Both the position numbers and the translations under genes were made by a program. 64,000 bases of DNA from Pontibacter deserti (GTDB lineage Bacteria > Bacteroidota > Bacteroidia > Cytophagales > Hymenobacteraceae), in contig NZ_JALPRS010000001.1 in NCBI RefSeq assembly GCF_023630255.1, positions 2,418,001 through 2,482,000 of the forward strand, given 5' to 3'. The notes beneath the pieces were generated by a model, which was not told the DNA's origin, searched no databases, and saw only the letters and a list, made by a program, of their open reading frames with translations. How positions within the stretch are numbered: position 1 is the first letter of the stretch; each line of letters opens with the position of its first letter. This document shows positions 15,470 through 24,773 of the stretch, piece after piece.

Positions 15470-18421
15470 ATGTTGAAGAGTTTCAGTTTAGGATTGCTTA
15501 TACTTATCTTTCTCGGGATGGGCCCACTGATGTCGTTAAAGCCGTCAGAAGAAATTGTGGTGGGTATCAAAGAGAGAAACTGGGTAGATAGCGTCTTTAA
15601 TTCTTTATCTCCTGACCAGCGTATCGGGCAGCTGTTTATGGTTGCTGCGTACTCTAACAAAGACGAGAAACACTTCCGTGAAATTGATACTCTGGTAACA
15701 CGTTATGGCATTGGCGGATTGATGTTTATGCAGGGTGGCCCTGAACGCCAGGCCCGCCTGAACAACCGTTTCCAGGCCGAAGCAAAGGTACCTATGCTGA
15801 TTGCCATGGATGCTGAGTGGGGCTTAAGCATGCGCCTGGACAGTAGCACACACTTTGCCCGCCAAATGACGCTTGGCGCCATGAATGACGAAAAGTATGT
15901 GTACATGATGGGCCGTGAGATAGCCCTGAAAATGAAACGCCTTGGTGTGAACGTCAGTTTCTCGCCGGTAATGGACGTGAACGTAAACCCTGCCAACCCG
16001 GTAATTGGCAACCGCTCATTCGGCGAATCGAAAGAAGAAGTGACCAAGCGCGGCATTGCTTACATTAAAGGCTTACAGGATCACGGTGTAATGGCAGTAG
16101 CCAAGCACTTCCCGGGTCACGGCGACACCGATACAGATTCTCACCTGGCGCTGCCTGTTATCAAACACGACCTGAAGCGCCTGACAGAAGTAGAGCTTTA
16201 CCCTTTTAAAAAATCATTTGAAGCCGGTGTGATGGGCGTGATGGTGGCGCACCTTTACATCCCTGGCATCGATAGCACTAAAAATCAGGCAACTACCCTT
16301 TCTAAACCACTCGTAACCGGTCTTTTAAAAGACAAAATGAAGTATAAAGGGCTGGTATTTACGGATGCCCTGAACATGAAAGGCGTTGCCAGCTACTATA
16401 AACCAGGCGAAGTAGACCTGAAAGCACTGATGGCTGGTAACGATGTGCTGCTTTTCCCGGAAGATGTGCCTACGGCTGTAAGCAAAATAAAAGGAGCTAT
16501 TGCAGCAGGCCAGATAGATACGGTAGAACTTAATCAGCGCGTGCGCAAGATATTACATGCTAAGTATTGGGTGGGCCTGAACAACTATAAACCGGTGCAA
16601 CTCGCTAACCTGAAGCAGGATATGGCACGCCCGTTGGCCAGCGTAGTGCAGGAGCAGCTTTACGAACAGGCCATAACAGTAGTAGAGAACAAGAACAACC
16701 TGTTGCCTTTCCGTAACCTGGATACCTTAAGTATAGCCTCGGTAGCTGTAGGTGTGGCACCGGACAATAAGTTTCAGGAAATATTGGGTAACTATGCCCC
16801 TGTAGCTAAATTTTCTATCTCAGATCGTTTTGCACCTGACTCAGCATTCACCAACATTATTCCACAATTGGCAGGTCATGACGTGGTACTGGTAAGTATA
16901 CATAACATGAACAGCACGCCTGCCAGAGACTTCGGTATCGGGTTAGGTACACGCGCATTTATCCAGTACCTGCAGTATCGCACCGATAAAAAAGTAGTGG
17001 TAGCTGTAATGGGTAATGCTTATAGTTTAAAGTTCTTTGAAGCAGCTCAGTGGCTTACTGTTGGTTACGAAGATAACCCGGTGTCACAATCACTTATGGC
17101 TCAGGCGCTGTTTGGTGCTCGTGCTGCTAAAGGTAAACTTCCGGTTTCAGCTTCCGCTAAGTATAAGTCTGGTACTGGTATAGAAACACCTTCATTGGGC
17201 CGATTGAAGTATGGTGTGCCGGAAAGCGTGGGAATGGATTCTAAAGTACTGGCTCAGATTGATAATATCGCTCTGGAAGCCATTGCTTATGCTGCTACAC
17301 CAGGTGCACAGGTGTTGGTAGTAAAAGATGGTACTGTAGTATTTAATAAGTCTTATGGCCATTACACTTACGAAAAAGAAAGACCTGTAACAAGCAATAC
17401 TGTTTACGACGTAGCTTCCATCACCAAAGTAGCTGCTACATTACAGGCTGTTATGTTCCTGAAAGACCAGGGTAAGATTAACCTGGATGAGAAGATCTCT
17501 GCTTACTTACCGGAACTGAAAGGCACGAACAAAGAAGGGCTTATACTTCGGGATATCCTGACGCACCAGGCTGGCTTACAGGCTACGTTACCGCACTGGC
17601 AGAAAACGCTGGATGAACGTACTTTGGCACAAACCTATTATGCCAGCACGCAAACTGATGTGTTCCCGAATGAAGTAACGCCAGGTATCTACTCTATCAA
17701 ATCGATGGAGGATTCGCTATGGACCTGGACGGTGCACTCTAAGTTGCTGACTAAAAAGAAAGAGGCAAAGAGCTACGAGTATAAGTATAGCGACCTTGGC
17801 TTCTACATCATGAAGCGTATGGCTGAACACATGCTGAACCAGCCAATAGATGAATTCCTGGAGCAGAACATTTACGCGCCGCTGGGCATGAGTACATTAA
17901 CTTATAACCCATTGCTGAAACATCCACGCGAAATAATAGCTCCTACTGAAGACGACAATTACTTCCGTAAAACGCTGATCTGGGGAACGGTGCACGATCA
18001 GGGAGCTGCCATGCTGGGTGGTGTAGGTGGACATGCCGGCTTGTTCTCTAATGCAAATGATCTGGCTAAACTTATGCAGATGAACTTACAGAACGGTGAG
18101 TATGGCGGGCATAAGTTCTTTAACACGCACGTAGTTTCTGAGTTCGCTAAAAAGCAATTCAAAAACAGCCGCCGAGGCCTGGGCTGGGATAAGCCTGCCC
18201 CTGATGGAAATGGCCCGACCTCTAACCTGGCTTCTCTATCTACTTATGGCCATACTGGTTTTACAGGTACAGCCGCCTGGGTCGATCCGGAAAATAATCT
18301 GATTTACATCTTCTTGTCTAACAGGGTATTCCCGGATGCAGGAAACACCAAATTGGTAAAGTATAACATCCGGACACGTATTCATGATGTAATCTATAAA
18401 GCGATTGTTCCTAAAACATAA
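15470..18421 (+). CDS. Glycoside hydrolase family 3 (NagZ-like) fused to a serine beta-lactamase-like domain
   Basis: A 983-residue exported protein. An N-terminal hydrophobic stretch (about 5-22) is a signal peptide or anchor. The GH3 N-domain carries the NagZ signature AKHFPGHGDTDTDSH (211-225, with the flexible-loop His/Asp) and VFTDALNMKG with the nucleophile Asp299. A GH3 C-domain follows to about 570. The C-terminal third (about 590-980) is a class C/PBP-like serine hydrolase with an S-I-T-K active site (S-x-x-K), YSDLG at the Y-x-N position, and GHTGFTGT as the third box. Together these suggest cleavage of GlcNAc-anhydroMurNAc linkages plus a D,D-peptidase or esterase activity on peptidoglycan. 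This architecture is common in Bacteroidota. The biochemical role of the second domain is inferred. Confidence 0.9.
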   Translation: MLKSFSLGLLILIFLGMGPLMSLKPSEEIVVGIKERNWVDSVFNSLSPDQRIGQLFMVAAYSNKDEKHFREIDTLVTRYGIGGLMFMQGGPERQARLNNRFQAEAKVPMLIAMDAEWGLSMRLDSSTHFARQMTLGAMNDEKYVYMMGREIALKMKRLGVNVSFSPVMDVNVNPANPVIGNRSFGESKEEVTKRGIAYIKGLQDHGVMAVAKHFPGHGDTDTDSHLALPVIKHDLKRLTEVELYPFKKSFEAGVMGVMVAHLYIPGIDSTKNQATTLSKPLVTGLLKDKMKYKGLVFTDALNMKGVASYYKPGEVDLKALMAGNDVLLFPEDVPTAVSKIKGAIAAGQIDTVELNQRVRKILHAKYWVGLNNYKPVQLANLKQDMARPLASVVQEQLYEQAITVVENKNNLLPFRNLDTLSIASVAVGVAPDNKFQEILGNYAPVAKFSISDRFAPDSAFTNIIPQLAGHDVVLVSIHNMNSTPARDFGIGLGTRAFIQYLQYRTDKKVVVAVMGNAYSLKFFEAAQWLTVGYEDNPVSQSLMAQALFGARAAKGKLPVSASAKYKSGTGIETPSLGRLKYGVPESVGMDSKVLAQIDNIALEAIAYAATPGAQVLVVKDGTVVFNKSYGHYTYEKERPVTSNTVYDVASITKVAATLQAVMFLKDQGKINLDEKISAYLPELKGTNKEGLILRDILTHQAGLQATLPHWQKTLDERTLAQTYYASTQTDVFPNEVTPGIYSIKSMEDSLWTWTVHSKLLTKKKEAKSYEYKYSDLGFYIMKRMAEHMLNQPIDEFLEQNIYAPLGMSTLTYNPLLKHPREIIAPTEDDNYFRKTLIWGTVHDQGAAMLGGVGGHAGLFSNANDLAKLMQMNLQNGEYGGHKFFNTHVVSEFAKKQFKNSRRGLGWDKPAPDGNGPTSNLASLSTYGHTGFTGTAAWVDPENNLIYIFLSNRVFPDAGNTKLVKYNIRTRIHDVIYKAIVPKT

Positions 18422-18438
18422 ATATTATCTGTAATTTG

Positions 18439-18470
18439 GCAAGTGCAGCAACAAAAGTTGGCTGCACTTG
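18439..18470 (+). terminator. Hairpin after the GH3 fusion gene
   Basis: CAAGTGCAGC and GCTGCACTTG form a 10-bp stem 18 nt after the stop, with a loop of about 12 nt. The following TTGTTTAC is only a weak T-tract, so termination may be partial and bshA could be co-transcribed. Confidence 0.5.
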
Positions 18471-18495
18471 TTGTTTACAGCATATCAAAGCAACT

Positions 18496-19638
18496 ATGAA
18501 GATCGGCATTGTCTGTTATCCTACCTTTGGCGGTAGTGGTGTAGTAGCCACTGAACTTGGCAAGGCACTGGCTCTTAAAGGCCACCAGGTACATTTTATC
18601 ACCTATAGTCAGCCAGCACGCCTCGATTTTTTTAACGAGAACCTGTTTTACCACGAAGTATATATTCCTTCATACCCCCTGTTCCAGTATCCGCCTTACG
18701 AGCTGGCATTATCCAGTAAGATGGTAGATATTGTGCAGTTTGAGAAGCTGGATGTACTACACGTACATTATGCTATTCCGCATGCATCGGCGGCTTATAT
18801 GGCAAAGCAGATACTTAAAACAAAAGGTATCAATATTCCCGTTATCACTACTCTGCACGGTACTGATATTACACTGGTTGGTAAAGATGCCTCTTTTGAA
18901 CCGGTAGTAACATTTAGCATTAACCAGTCTGATGGCGTAACGGCTGTATCTGAAAGTCTGCGTACCGAAACGTATGAGTTCTTCCCGATTGAACGTGACA
19001 TTGAAGTAATCCCGAATTTTATAAACCTGGAGAAATTCCGCCGCCAGAAAAAAGAGCACTTCAGAACTGCGATCAGCCCACATAACGAAAAGCTGCTGGT
19101 GCATACATCCAACTTCCGTTCTGTAAAGCGTGTGGAAGACGTAATCCAGATATTCAGCAAAGTACATCAGCAGATACCGAGCAAGTTGCTATTAGTAGGC
19201 GATGGCCCTGAGCGTCCGAAAATGGAGAAGCTTTGTCGCGACTTGGGTATTTACCACGATGTACGCTTTTTAGGCAAACTGGAAGCTGTAGAAGAAGTTC
19301 TTTCTATTGCCGATCTGTTCCTGATGCCATCTGAAAAAGAAAGCTTTGGCTTGGCAGCCCTGGAAGCAATGGCCTGCGAAGTGCCGGTTATTTCAACGAA
19401 TGCTGGTGGTATACCGGAGCTGAACATTAACGGTGTAACTGGTTTTGTAAGCCCGGTTGGTGACGTAGAAAGCATGTTCCAGAATGCCCTTTATGTGCTT
19501 GATGATGAACGACTGCCAACCTTTAAAGCAAACGCCTTAGCCCGCGCCCACGAATTTGATGTGGAGAGAATTGTGCCACTTTACGAAGCCTTTTATCAGA
19601 AAATAATTGCCGCACAACTGGCCGAAGTAAATAGTTAA
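18496..19638 (+). CDS. bshA: N-acetyl-alpha-D-glucosaminyl L-malate synthase BshA
   Basis: GT4 glycosyltransferase making GlcNAc-malate, the first step of bacillithiol synthesis in the cytoplasm. The ATG at 18496 gives the family N-terminus MKIGIVCYPTFGGSGVVATE. Further family marks are LHVHYAIPHASAAYMAKQIL, TTLHGTDITLVGKD and the E-x7-E nucleotide-sugar motif ESFGLAALEAMACEVPVIS. The length of 380 residues is standard. An alternative TTG start at 18436 runs through the upstream hairpin and is unlikely. No bshB or bshC is in the window. A strong bidirectional terminator follows. Confidence 0.94.
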   Translation: MKIGIVCYPTFGGSGVVATELGKALALKGHQVHFITYSQPARLDFFNENLFYHEVYIPSYPLFQYPPYELALSSKMVDIVQFEKLDVLHVHYAIPHASAAYMAKQILKTKGINIPVITTLHGTDITLVGKDASFEPVVTFSINQSDGVTAVSESLRTETYEFFPIERDIEVIPNFINLEKFRRQKKEHFRTAISPHNEKLLVHTSNFRSVKRVEDVIQIFSKVHQQIPSKLLLVGDGPERPKMEKLCRDLGIYHDVRFLGKLEAVEEVLSIADLFLMPSEKESFGLAALEAMACEVPVISTNAGGIPELNINGVTGFVSPVGDVESMFQNALYVLDDERLPTFKANALARAHEFDVERIVPLYEAFYQKIIAAQLAEVNS

Positions 19639-19652
19639 GACAACAGCATAAA

Positions 19653-19699
19653 TAAGAAATCCCGGTACAAGCAACTTATACTTACACCGGGATTTCTTA
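19653..19699. terminator. Bidirectional terminator between bshA and the convergent gene
   Basis: AAGAAATCCCGGT and ACCGGGATTTCTT form a 13-bp stem with a loop of about 18 nt. It is flanked by A/T-rich sequence in both directions, between convergent genes. Confidence 0.85.
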
Positions 19700-19724
19700 T
19701 TTGAAGACTTTATTCTGGCTTTTA

Positions 19725-20246
19725 CTAGAATACCTGCGCAATCTCTTGTTTCACAAAAGTAATAGCACGGGCGGTTGGGTCATTTTCTGAGGCAAGTATA
19801 GATTCCAGTATTTTTTTGGCAAGATCAGTACCTTTCGATTTATCTGTCATCTCCTGGTAATTCCTGTTAATCAGGTTAACAACTTCTTCGCGGGCATGTT
19901 TTACCTGCTGCCAGGCCTGCTCACTCATGTACACCTGCTGCGACATATTATGGCTAAACTCATTCCGTATCTCGCTTAGCAACATACGATGATAATCTGA
20001 AGCCGTGTGGCCTGAGCCGCTAACGCGCAACAACAGGTTACTGGGAGTAATACGCTCGAGTAGCAGCACAATGCGCTCATAGGCCTGCAAACGAATAGGT
20101 ATAACTACTTCTCCGTTCTTTTGCTTCAGCTCCAGCAGACGGAGTTTATAGTCACGTTCGGTCTGCGTTTTTACCAGCTGATACATGGCAATGGCAACTA
20201 TAAGCCCCGGTATCGTAATCTTCAAAATATCTATGATCAGTTCCAT
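19725..20246 (-). CDS. Membrane-anchored protein of unknown function
   Basis: A 173-residue protein with one N-terminal transmembrane helix (about 5-24, ILKITIPGLIVAIAMYQLV). The cytosolic part is helical and charged, including KLRLLELKQKNGEVVIPIRLQ, AYERIVLLLERITPSNLLLR and RNEFSHNMSQQVYMSEQAW. I recognise the pattern as a protein commonly seen in Bacteroidota without an assigned function. It is convergent with bshA and divergent from the Fe-S carrier gene. No catalytic motif is visible. Confidence 0.7.
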   Translation of the reverse strand: MELIIDILKITIPGLIVAIAMYQLVKTQTERDYKLRLLELKQKNGEVVIPIRLQAYERIVLLLERITPSNLLLRVSGSGHTASDYHRMLLSEIRNEFSHNMSQQVYMSEQAWQQVKHAREEVVNLINRNYQEMTDKSKGTDLAKKILESILASENDPTARAITFVKQEIAQVF

Positions 20247-20369
20247 GTTGTAAGTTTTGAACTCTAAATATCGTAAAAAATTAATTTAGTAATCTTGAAA
20301 TCATTTAGGGCACATTACTGTTTGTATAGTAACGAAGTACAGTGGTACGTATTTATATTCAGAAATACG

Positions 20370-20377
20370 TAACTTTG
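20370..20377 (+). promoter_or_regulatory. Possible Bacteroidota -7 element before the A-type Fe-S carrier gene
   Basis: TAACTTTG matches the TAnnTTTG consensus of the Bacteroidota primary sigma factor and lies 24 nt before the chosen ATG. I see no matching -33 TTG at the usual distance, so confidence is limited. Confidence 0.35.
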
Positions 20378-20401
20378 CTATCTATTAGAAACAAAACAAC
20401 T

Positions 20402-20749
20402 ATGGCAACAGAAGCAAAAATAGCCCCTATAACTATAACAGACAGAGCTTTAGCAGAAGTTAAAAATATTCTTGTGGAGAAGAACGTGCCGGCAGAATAC
20501 GGTTTGCGCATTGGCGTGCAGGGCGGTGGCTGTTCAGGTATGTCTTACCTTCTTGGCTTTGATAAGCCGAAAGAGTCTGATGAGGTATTCCAACTGGAAG
20601 GTGTAACCCTGATCATGGATAAGAAGCATGGTATGTATGTGATGGGTATGGAAGTAGATTTCCAGGATGGCCTGAACGCACGTGGCTTTACTTTTAACAA
20701 CCCTCAGGCTAAGAGCACCTGCGGTTGCGGAAGCTCATTCTCTGCTTAA
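20402..20749 (+). CDS. A-type iron-sulfur cluster carrier (IscA/ErpA/SufA family)
   Basis: Carries Fe-S clusters from the scaffold to target apoproteins. The 115-residue protein starting at the ATG at 20402 (MATEAKIAPITITDRALAEV) has the three conserved Cys: one in GVQGGGCSGMSY and two in the C-terminal STCGCGSSFSA. A 60-nt upstream extension is possible from a GTG but would cross the -7 element. It is monocistronic with a strong terminator. Which of IscA, ErpA or SufA it represents cannot be decided from sequence alone. Confidence 0.92.
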   Translation: MATEAKIAPITITDRALAEVKNILVEKNVPAEYGLRIGVQGGGCSGMSYLLGFDKPKESDEVFQLEGVTLIMDKKHGMYVMGMEVDFQDGLNARGFTFNNPQAKSTCGCGSSFSA

Positions 20750-20777
20750 GTAGTTACCTTTTTTCTCTTTATATAGT

Positions 20778-20805
20778 AAAAGCCCGGCTCACCCGCCGGG
20801 CTTTT
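20778..20805. terminator. Bidirectional terminator after the Fe-S carrier gene
   Basis: AAAAGCCCGGC, a short loop and GCCGGGCTTTT form a GC-rich stem with A and T flanks, between convergent genes. Confidence 0.92.
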
Positions 20806-20825
20806 ATATTTTTATACTTGCCAGA

Positions 20826-21702
20826 TTAATAGGTTTTGGTCATGGAGGAAGGTACTACAAGTATAAAATCAGCTTTATTCTTTTGTTCCTCTGTAAGCTT
20901 TTCTATATCCTCCTGCGTCACGGTAGTTATAGTTACGATTTTAAGGTTCGGTTGCTTCTGTTTCAGGTACCAGCCAATGCCTTCGTAATTATCGGAGTGG
21001 TAAGCGCCATTCAGGTGCAGTAGTTTGTTGCCTTTTGCCGTTTGTCCAAGTATAATGTGGGCCATGGTAGCATCTTTCAGCGCCTGTGCCTGTACAATAT
21101 TTTCAGCTTTGGTATTACCATGCGTGCTGCCACCAAACATACTCATCATGTTTTTATATCCTGGCAGGTTCATATCAACAGTAACAGGTAATGGGGCTAT
21201 CAGTTTTTTAGCTTCCGGCGTAAGATTATCCAATGCTTTTAAACTACCAGAGGCCACCATGGCAGCATAGCGACGCGGTACATTGGTAGCTACAAAGGGC
21301 ACACCCGCTTCTTTGGCAAATTTCACTATGGGTTTGTAGTCTGTTTTATAGTTGGGCCATGGCCGTGCTTCCTGTTCAAAATTATTCTCTGCTACCTTTC
21401 CGTTCAAATATTCGTCCAGCACCAACTGCACATCCGTTTTAAACATTTCGGCCCCTATACTTAACTTTTGCTGATGGGCCTTGTGCAGGCTTAGCCACTT
21501 CCAGCTGCAGCCAGTGCGCAATCGGGTCATTGTGCTGTTCACCGAAGAGTACTACATCTGCCTTCTTCAGCTCACCCAGCATTTTGCCATAGGTCACATC
21601 TTTACCATCTTTTGTGAAGAGCTTATAAGCAGGTTTGTCCTGGGCGGAAACAGTAATTGTAACCATAAGCAATAAAAGTATAAGCAGATTTGAGTAGCGC
21701 AT
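20826..21702 (-). pseudogene. ChaN-like heme-binding/Tiki-superfamily protein, interrupted by a frameshift
   Basis: The two frames together make one ChaN-like protein of about 290 residues. The first part (from the ATG at 21700-21702) has a signal peptide, MRYSNLLILLLLMVTITVSA, then VVLFGEQHNDPIAHWLQLEVAK. After the AAG codon at 21490-21492 the frame continues into nonsense ending GPSAKVKYRGRNV. The second frame picks up LHKAHQQKLSIGAEMF exactly where the family continues (about 21488) and runs to the stop at 20826, including GNKLLHLNGAYHSDNYEG. A single-base gain or two-base loss near 21488-21490 explains this. It is either a real inactivating mutation or a sequencing error. The rest of the reading frame is intact, so any mutation is recent. 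Confidence 0.8.
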
Positions 21703-21806
21703 TTCAGGTATAGGTGGGTTTACATCAGTTAAGTTACAAATTCTTAAGTAATACATAGCTGTAATGCCACCTTATGGCGTAACCTGTTTATAGTTTACTG
21801 ACCCCG

Positions 21807-22253
21807 ATGAAAGAGCTATACTTTATACTAGTTATACTTGCCGGCCTGGCCATTGCCATACAAACAGGAGTTAATGCACAACTTAATGTATTGCTTAAAA
21901 ATCCGGTTTTTACGTCGCTGGTGTCGTTTATGGTTGGCACTTTCGGCTTGTTGCTTTTTATACTTTTTACTGACCGCAATGCGCTGGTGCAACAGTACCC
22001 AAACCTGCAGACACATTGGTGGAAGTATACAGGCGGGTTGTTAGGCGCTTTTTATATTTCGGTTATTGTTATAGTTGCGCCGCGGCTTGGTGCAGCCACT
22101 ACCATAGGCTTTGCTGTTGCCAGCCAGTTAATCTTTGCTGTTATTTTCGACCATTACGGTTGGCTCGGCTTCCCGCTGAAAGAAGTATCGCTTGCCCGTA
22201 TTTTAGGTGTGATCTTATTGATCGCCGGTGTTTACCTGATCCGGAAGTTCTAA
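21807..22253 (+). CDS. DMT-superfamily inner-membrane protein, DUF606/YdcZ family
   Basis: A 148-residue membrane protein with about five hydrophobic helices (4-24, 34-55, 70-90, 97-115, 125-145). The pattern GLAIAIQTGVNAQLN, then GTFGLLLFILF, and PRLGAATTIGFAVASQLIFAVIFDHYGWLGFP is characteristic of DUF606. The family is small, usually forms pairs or dimers, and its substrate is unknown. It is divergent from the ChaN-like gene, with 104 bp between. Confidence 0.85.
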   Translation: MKELYFILVILAGLAIAIQTGVNAQLNVLLKNPVFTSLVSFMVGTFGLLLFILFTDRNALVQQYPNLQTHWWKYTGGLLGAFYISVIVIVAPRLGAATTIGFAVASQLIFAVIFDHYGWLGFPLKEVSLARILGVILLIAGVYLIRKF

Positions 22254-22261
22254 CTATAAAC

Positions 22262-22297
22262 AAAAAGAGCCGGAACTTTGCAGCACCGGCTCTTTAT
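22262..22297. terminator. Bidirectional terminator after the DUF606 gene
   Basis: AAAGAGCCGG and CCGGCTCTTT form a 10-bp stem with a 12-nt loop, located between convergent genes. Confidence 0.88.
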
Positions 22298-22312
22298 ACT
22301 TTCAGCTATAGT

Positions 22313-23674
22313 TTATACTCTGTAAAATAACCACTTCGAAAGCTCTTTATAGTTGATCTTTTTGCCGTACATCAGTATACCTACACGATAAATACGTGCC
22401 GCTAGCCAGGTAGTAAAGATGAACCCAAGTATAAGTAAGCCCATCGATAGTAACAGTTCCCAGGCTGGTACGCCGAATGGTACACGCACCATCATCACAA
22501 TCGGCGAGGTAAACGGAATGATCGACATCCAGAAGGCTACTGCTCCATCCGGGTTCTTCAGCACCACCGAATACGACATGATAAACGAAATAACCAGCGG
22601 AATGGTGATCGGCATCATGAACTGCTGGGTATCAGTCTCGTTATCAACGGCGGCACCTATTGCCCCGAAAATTGAGCCGTAAAGCAGGTAACCACCTAAA
22701 AAGTAGAACACAAAACAGCCAAAAATGAGCAGCAATGGCAGGTTGGCAAAGCTTTTTGTCACATCCTGAATTGTATTGGCAAATTCATCGCTTTTAGCGG
22801 CTGCTTCTTCCGGTGTTTCTTCATCCTGGTTAGCTATACTTTCGCCTTCAGCTGCTACTTTACCTGCCTGGTACTGCTCCATTGGTGTTGGGGCAGCATC
22901 AATGCCAAAAGCAGCCGAAACAGCTGTTATCGCCACAAACGAAAGTATGATCCAGAGCAGGAACTGCGTAAGGGCAACAGCAGCGATACCCATAATTTTA
23001 CCCATCATCAACTGGAATGGCTTCACCGATGAGATGATCACTTCTACAATACGGTTTGTTTTCTCTTCGATAACGCCGCGCATGATCTGCACTCCATATA
23101 AGAAGATAAAGAAGTATATGATAACCGCTGCCACTACACCTGCTGCTGAAGTAATAATAGCATTGTTATCTTTTTCACCTTCCTGGCTTAGGTTTATAGT
23201 GTTCAGCTTTACATTAGCTTCTATCTTATCAAGAGTCTCTCTGTCTAGGCCGGATGCTATAAAACGCTGGTTCTCGATCTCTTTTTCCAGAGCTTCTTCT
23301 AACCGGATCTGGGTTTGCAGGCTGGTGTTTTTCTTGCCGTAAACCGTTATACCTTTAGGGTCATTGATCGAAATCTTCGGGATATAAAGCAGGGCTGTAT
23401 TATCGGTTTCTTGGTAAACGGTCTTGGCTTGCTCCAGGCTACCTGCCAGGTGCACAAACTTCAGGTCCTTTTTATTTTCTAGTTTGCCTTCAAACAGGCC
23501 GCTCTCATCTAAAACCATTACGGTCTCTTCCTCCCCCGACATGGCTATCAGCAGGCCAGGCAGAATCATGAACGTAGCCAGCAACAGTGGCGTCAGCAGC
23601 GTCATGATAATAAAACTCTTTTTGCGGACACGTGTCAGGTATTCGCGTTGTATGATCAACCAGATCTTATGCAT
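22313..23674 (-). CDS. ABC exporter permease, NatB-like
   Basis: Membrane subunit of an ABC-2 type exporter. The ATG at 23672-23674 yields MHKIWLIIQREYLTRVRKKS, the typical start of NatB/ABC-2 permeases, followed by an N-terminal helix (about 20-45). A large extracytoplasmic domain (about 50-180) and five or so helices in the C-terminal half follow. An acidic loop, DEETPEEAAAKSDEFAN, sits about residues 280-300. The total is 453 residues. The ATG overlaps the stop of the upstream ATPase gene by 8 nt, so the two subunits are translationally coupled. Substrate unknown; Na+ export is known for NatAB relatives but is not shown here. Confidence 0.88.
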   Translation of the reverse strand: MHKIWLIIQREYLTRVRKKSFIIMTLLTPLLLATFMILPGLLIAMSGEEETVMVLDESGLFEGKLENKKDLKFVHLAGSLEQAKTVYQETDNTALLYIPKISINDPKGITVYGKKNTSLQTQIRLEEALEKEIENQRFIASGLDRETLDKIEANVKLNTINLSQEGEKDNNAIITSAAGVVAAVIIYFFIFLYGVQIMRGVIEEKTNRIVEVIISSVKPFQLMMGKIMGIAAVALTQFLLWIILSFVAITAVSAAFGIDAAPTPMEQYQAGKVAAEGESIANQDEETPEEAAAKSDEFANTIQDVTKSFANLPLLLIFGCFVFYFLGGYLLYGSIFGAIGAAVDNETDTQQFMMPITIPLVISFIMSYSVVLKNPDGAVAFWMSIIPFTSPIVMMVRVPFGVPAWELLLSMGLLILGFIFTTWLAARIYRVGILMYGKKINYKELSKWLFYRV

Positions 23675-24578
23675 GGTGTGTTTCTGTAACTTTACGGATG
23701 AAAATATCATTTATACTTGGCACCAGTTCCACAAACGAGTGTATCTCTACCCTTTCAATGAGGTAACGCAGCAGGTCGTTTGGTCTAGCTCCATTAACCA
23801 GTTTTACGTTCGCCCTGAAAACGCCATGGTTCTCATGCTGTTCCAGTACTTCAAAATCCGGTGAGGTAATAAGCAGATGCCCGTTTCCTATTATCTGGAA
23901 CGTATCTGTTTTATAAGCATCCCTGATCTCTTTAACCGAACCATCCAGCACTTTCTTAGATCGGTTTATCAAGGCAATGTTATCGCAAAGCTCTTCTACA
24001 GATTCCATGCGGTGCGTAGAGAAAATGATAGTTGCTCCGTTATCGCGCAGGCGCAGGATCTCATCTTTTATCAGGTTAGCATTGATCGGATCGAAACCAG
24101 AGAAAGGCTCATCCAGGATAATAAGCGACGGTTCGTGCAATACTGTAGCTACAAACTGCACTTTCTGCTGCATCCCTTTCGACAGATCTTCGATGTTCTT
24201 GCCCAGCCATTCGCGAATCTCAAAGCGGTCTACCCAGGTTTTGATACGTGCTGTTGCTTCTGCTTTAGATAACCCCTTAAGCTGTGCCAGGTATAGCAGT
24301 TGCTCGCCAACCTTCATTTTTTTGTAAAGCCCGCGCTCCTCCGGCAGGTAGCCCATGTCTTTTATGTGGTCAGGCTTCAGGCGCTCCCCTCTGAAGTATA
24401 TTTCACCTTCATCGGCACCGGTTATCTGGGTTATAATACGTATGAGGGATGTTTTACCGGCACCATTCGGGCCCAGCAAGCCAAAAATGCAACCTGCAGG
24501 TATGTCAAAGCTTACATTATTAAGGGCGGTATGGTTGGCATAGCGCTTTGTAACGCCATCAATCTTTAAAATACTCAA
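23667..24578 (-). CDS. ABC transporter ATP-binding protein, NatA-like
   Basis: ATPase subunit for the adjacent permease. Walker A is GPNGAGKTS, the signature is LSKGMQQKVQF, Walker B is LIILDEPFSGFDP, and the switch His is in FSTHRM. A C-terminal extension of about 80 residues follows the nucleotide-binding domain. No ATG is available. I prefer the TTG at 24576-24578, giving MSILKIDGVTKRYANHTAL; a further TTG at 24603-24605 would add nine residues. The usual length is about 300. Confidence 0.9.
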   Translation of the reverse strand: MSILKIDGVTKRYANHTALNNVSFDIPAGCIFGLLGPNGAGKTSLIRIITQITGADEGEIYFRGERLKPDHIKDMGYLPEERGLYKKMKVGEQLLYLAQLKGLSKAEATARIKTWVDRFEIREWLGKNIEDLSKGMQQKVQFVATVLHEPSLIILDEPFSGFDPINANLIKDEILRLRDNGATIIFSTHRMESVEELCDNIALINRSKKVLDGSVKEIRDAYKTDTFQIIGNGHLLITSPDFEVLEQHENHGVFRANVKLVNGARPNDLLRYLIERVEIHSFVELVPSINDIFIRKVTETHHA

Positions 24579-24714
24579 AGCTGAAAAACCATTAGTTATA
24601 ATCAAAAATAGCTTTATTGCCTCAGAACGGCAACTTTATATGCGCTTAATACTATATTAATTCGACCAAACTTACATTTGAGAGGATAAAGCAGTTATAG
24701 TTACGGATATATAA

Positions 24715-24752
24715 CAAAAGAGCCGGTACTTTAGTGAAGTACCGGCTCTTTT
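24715..24752 (-). terminator. Terminator after dnaJ
   Basis: AAAAGAGCCGGTACTT and AAGTACCGGCTCTTTT form a 16-bp perfect stem with a short loop, just after the dnaJ stop on the minus strand. Confidence 0.93.
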
Positions 24753-24773
24753 ATACTTTATACTTATACTTTC

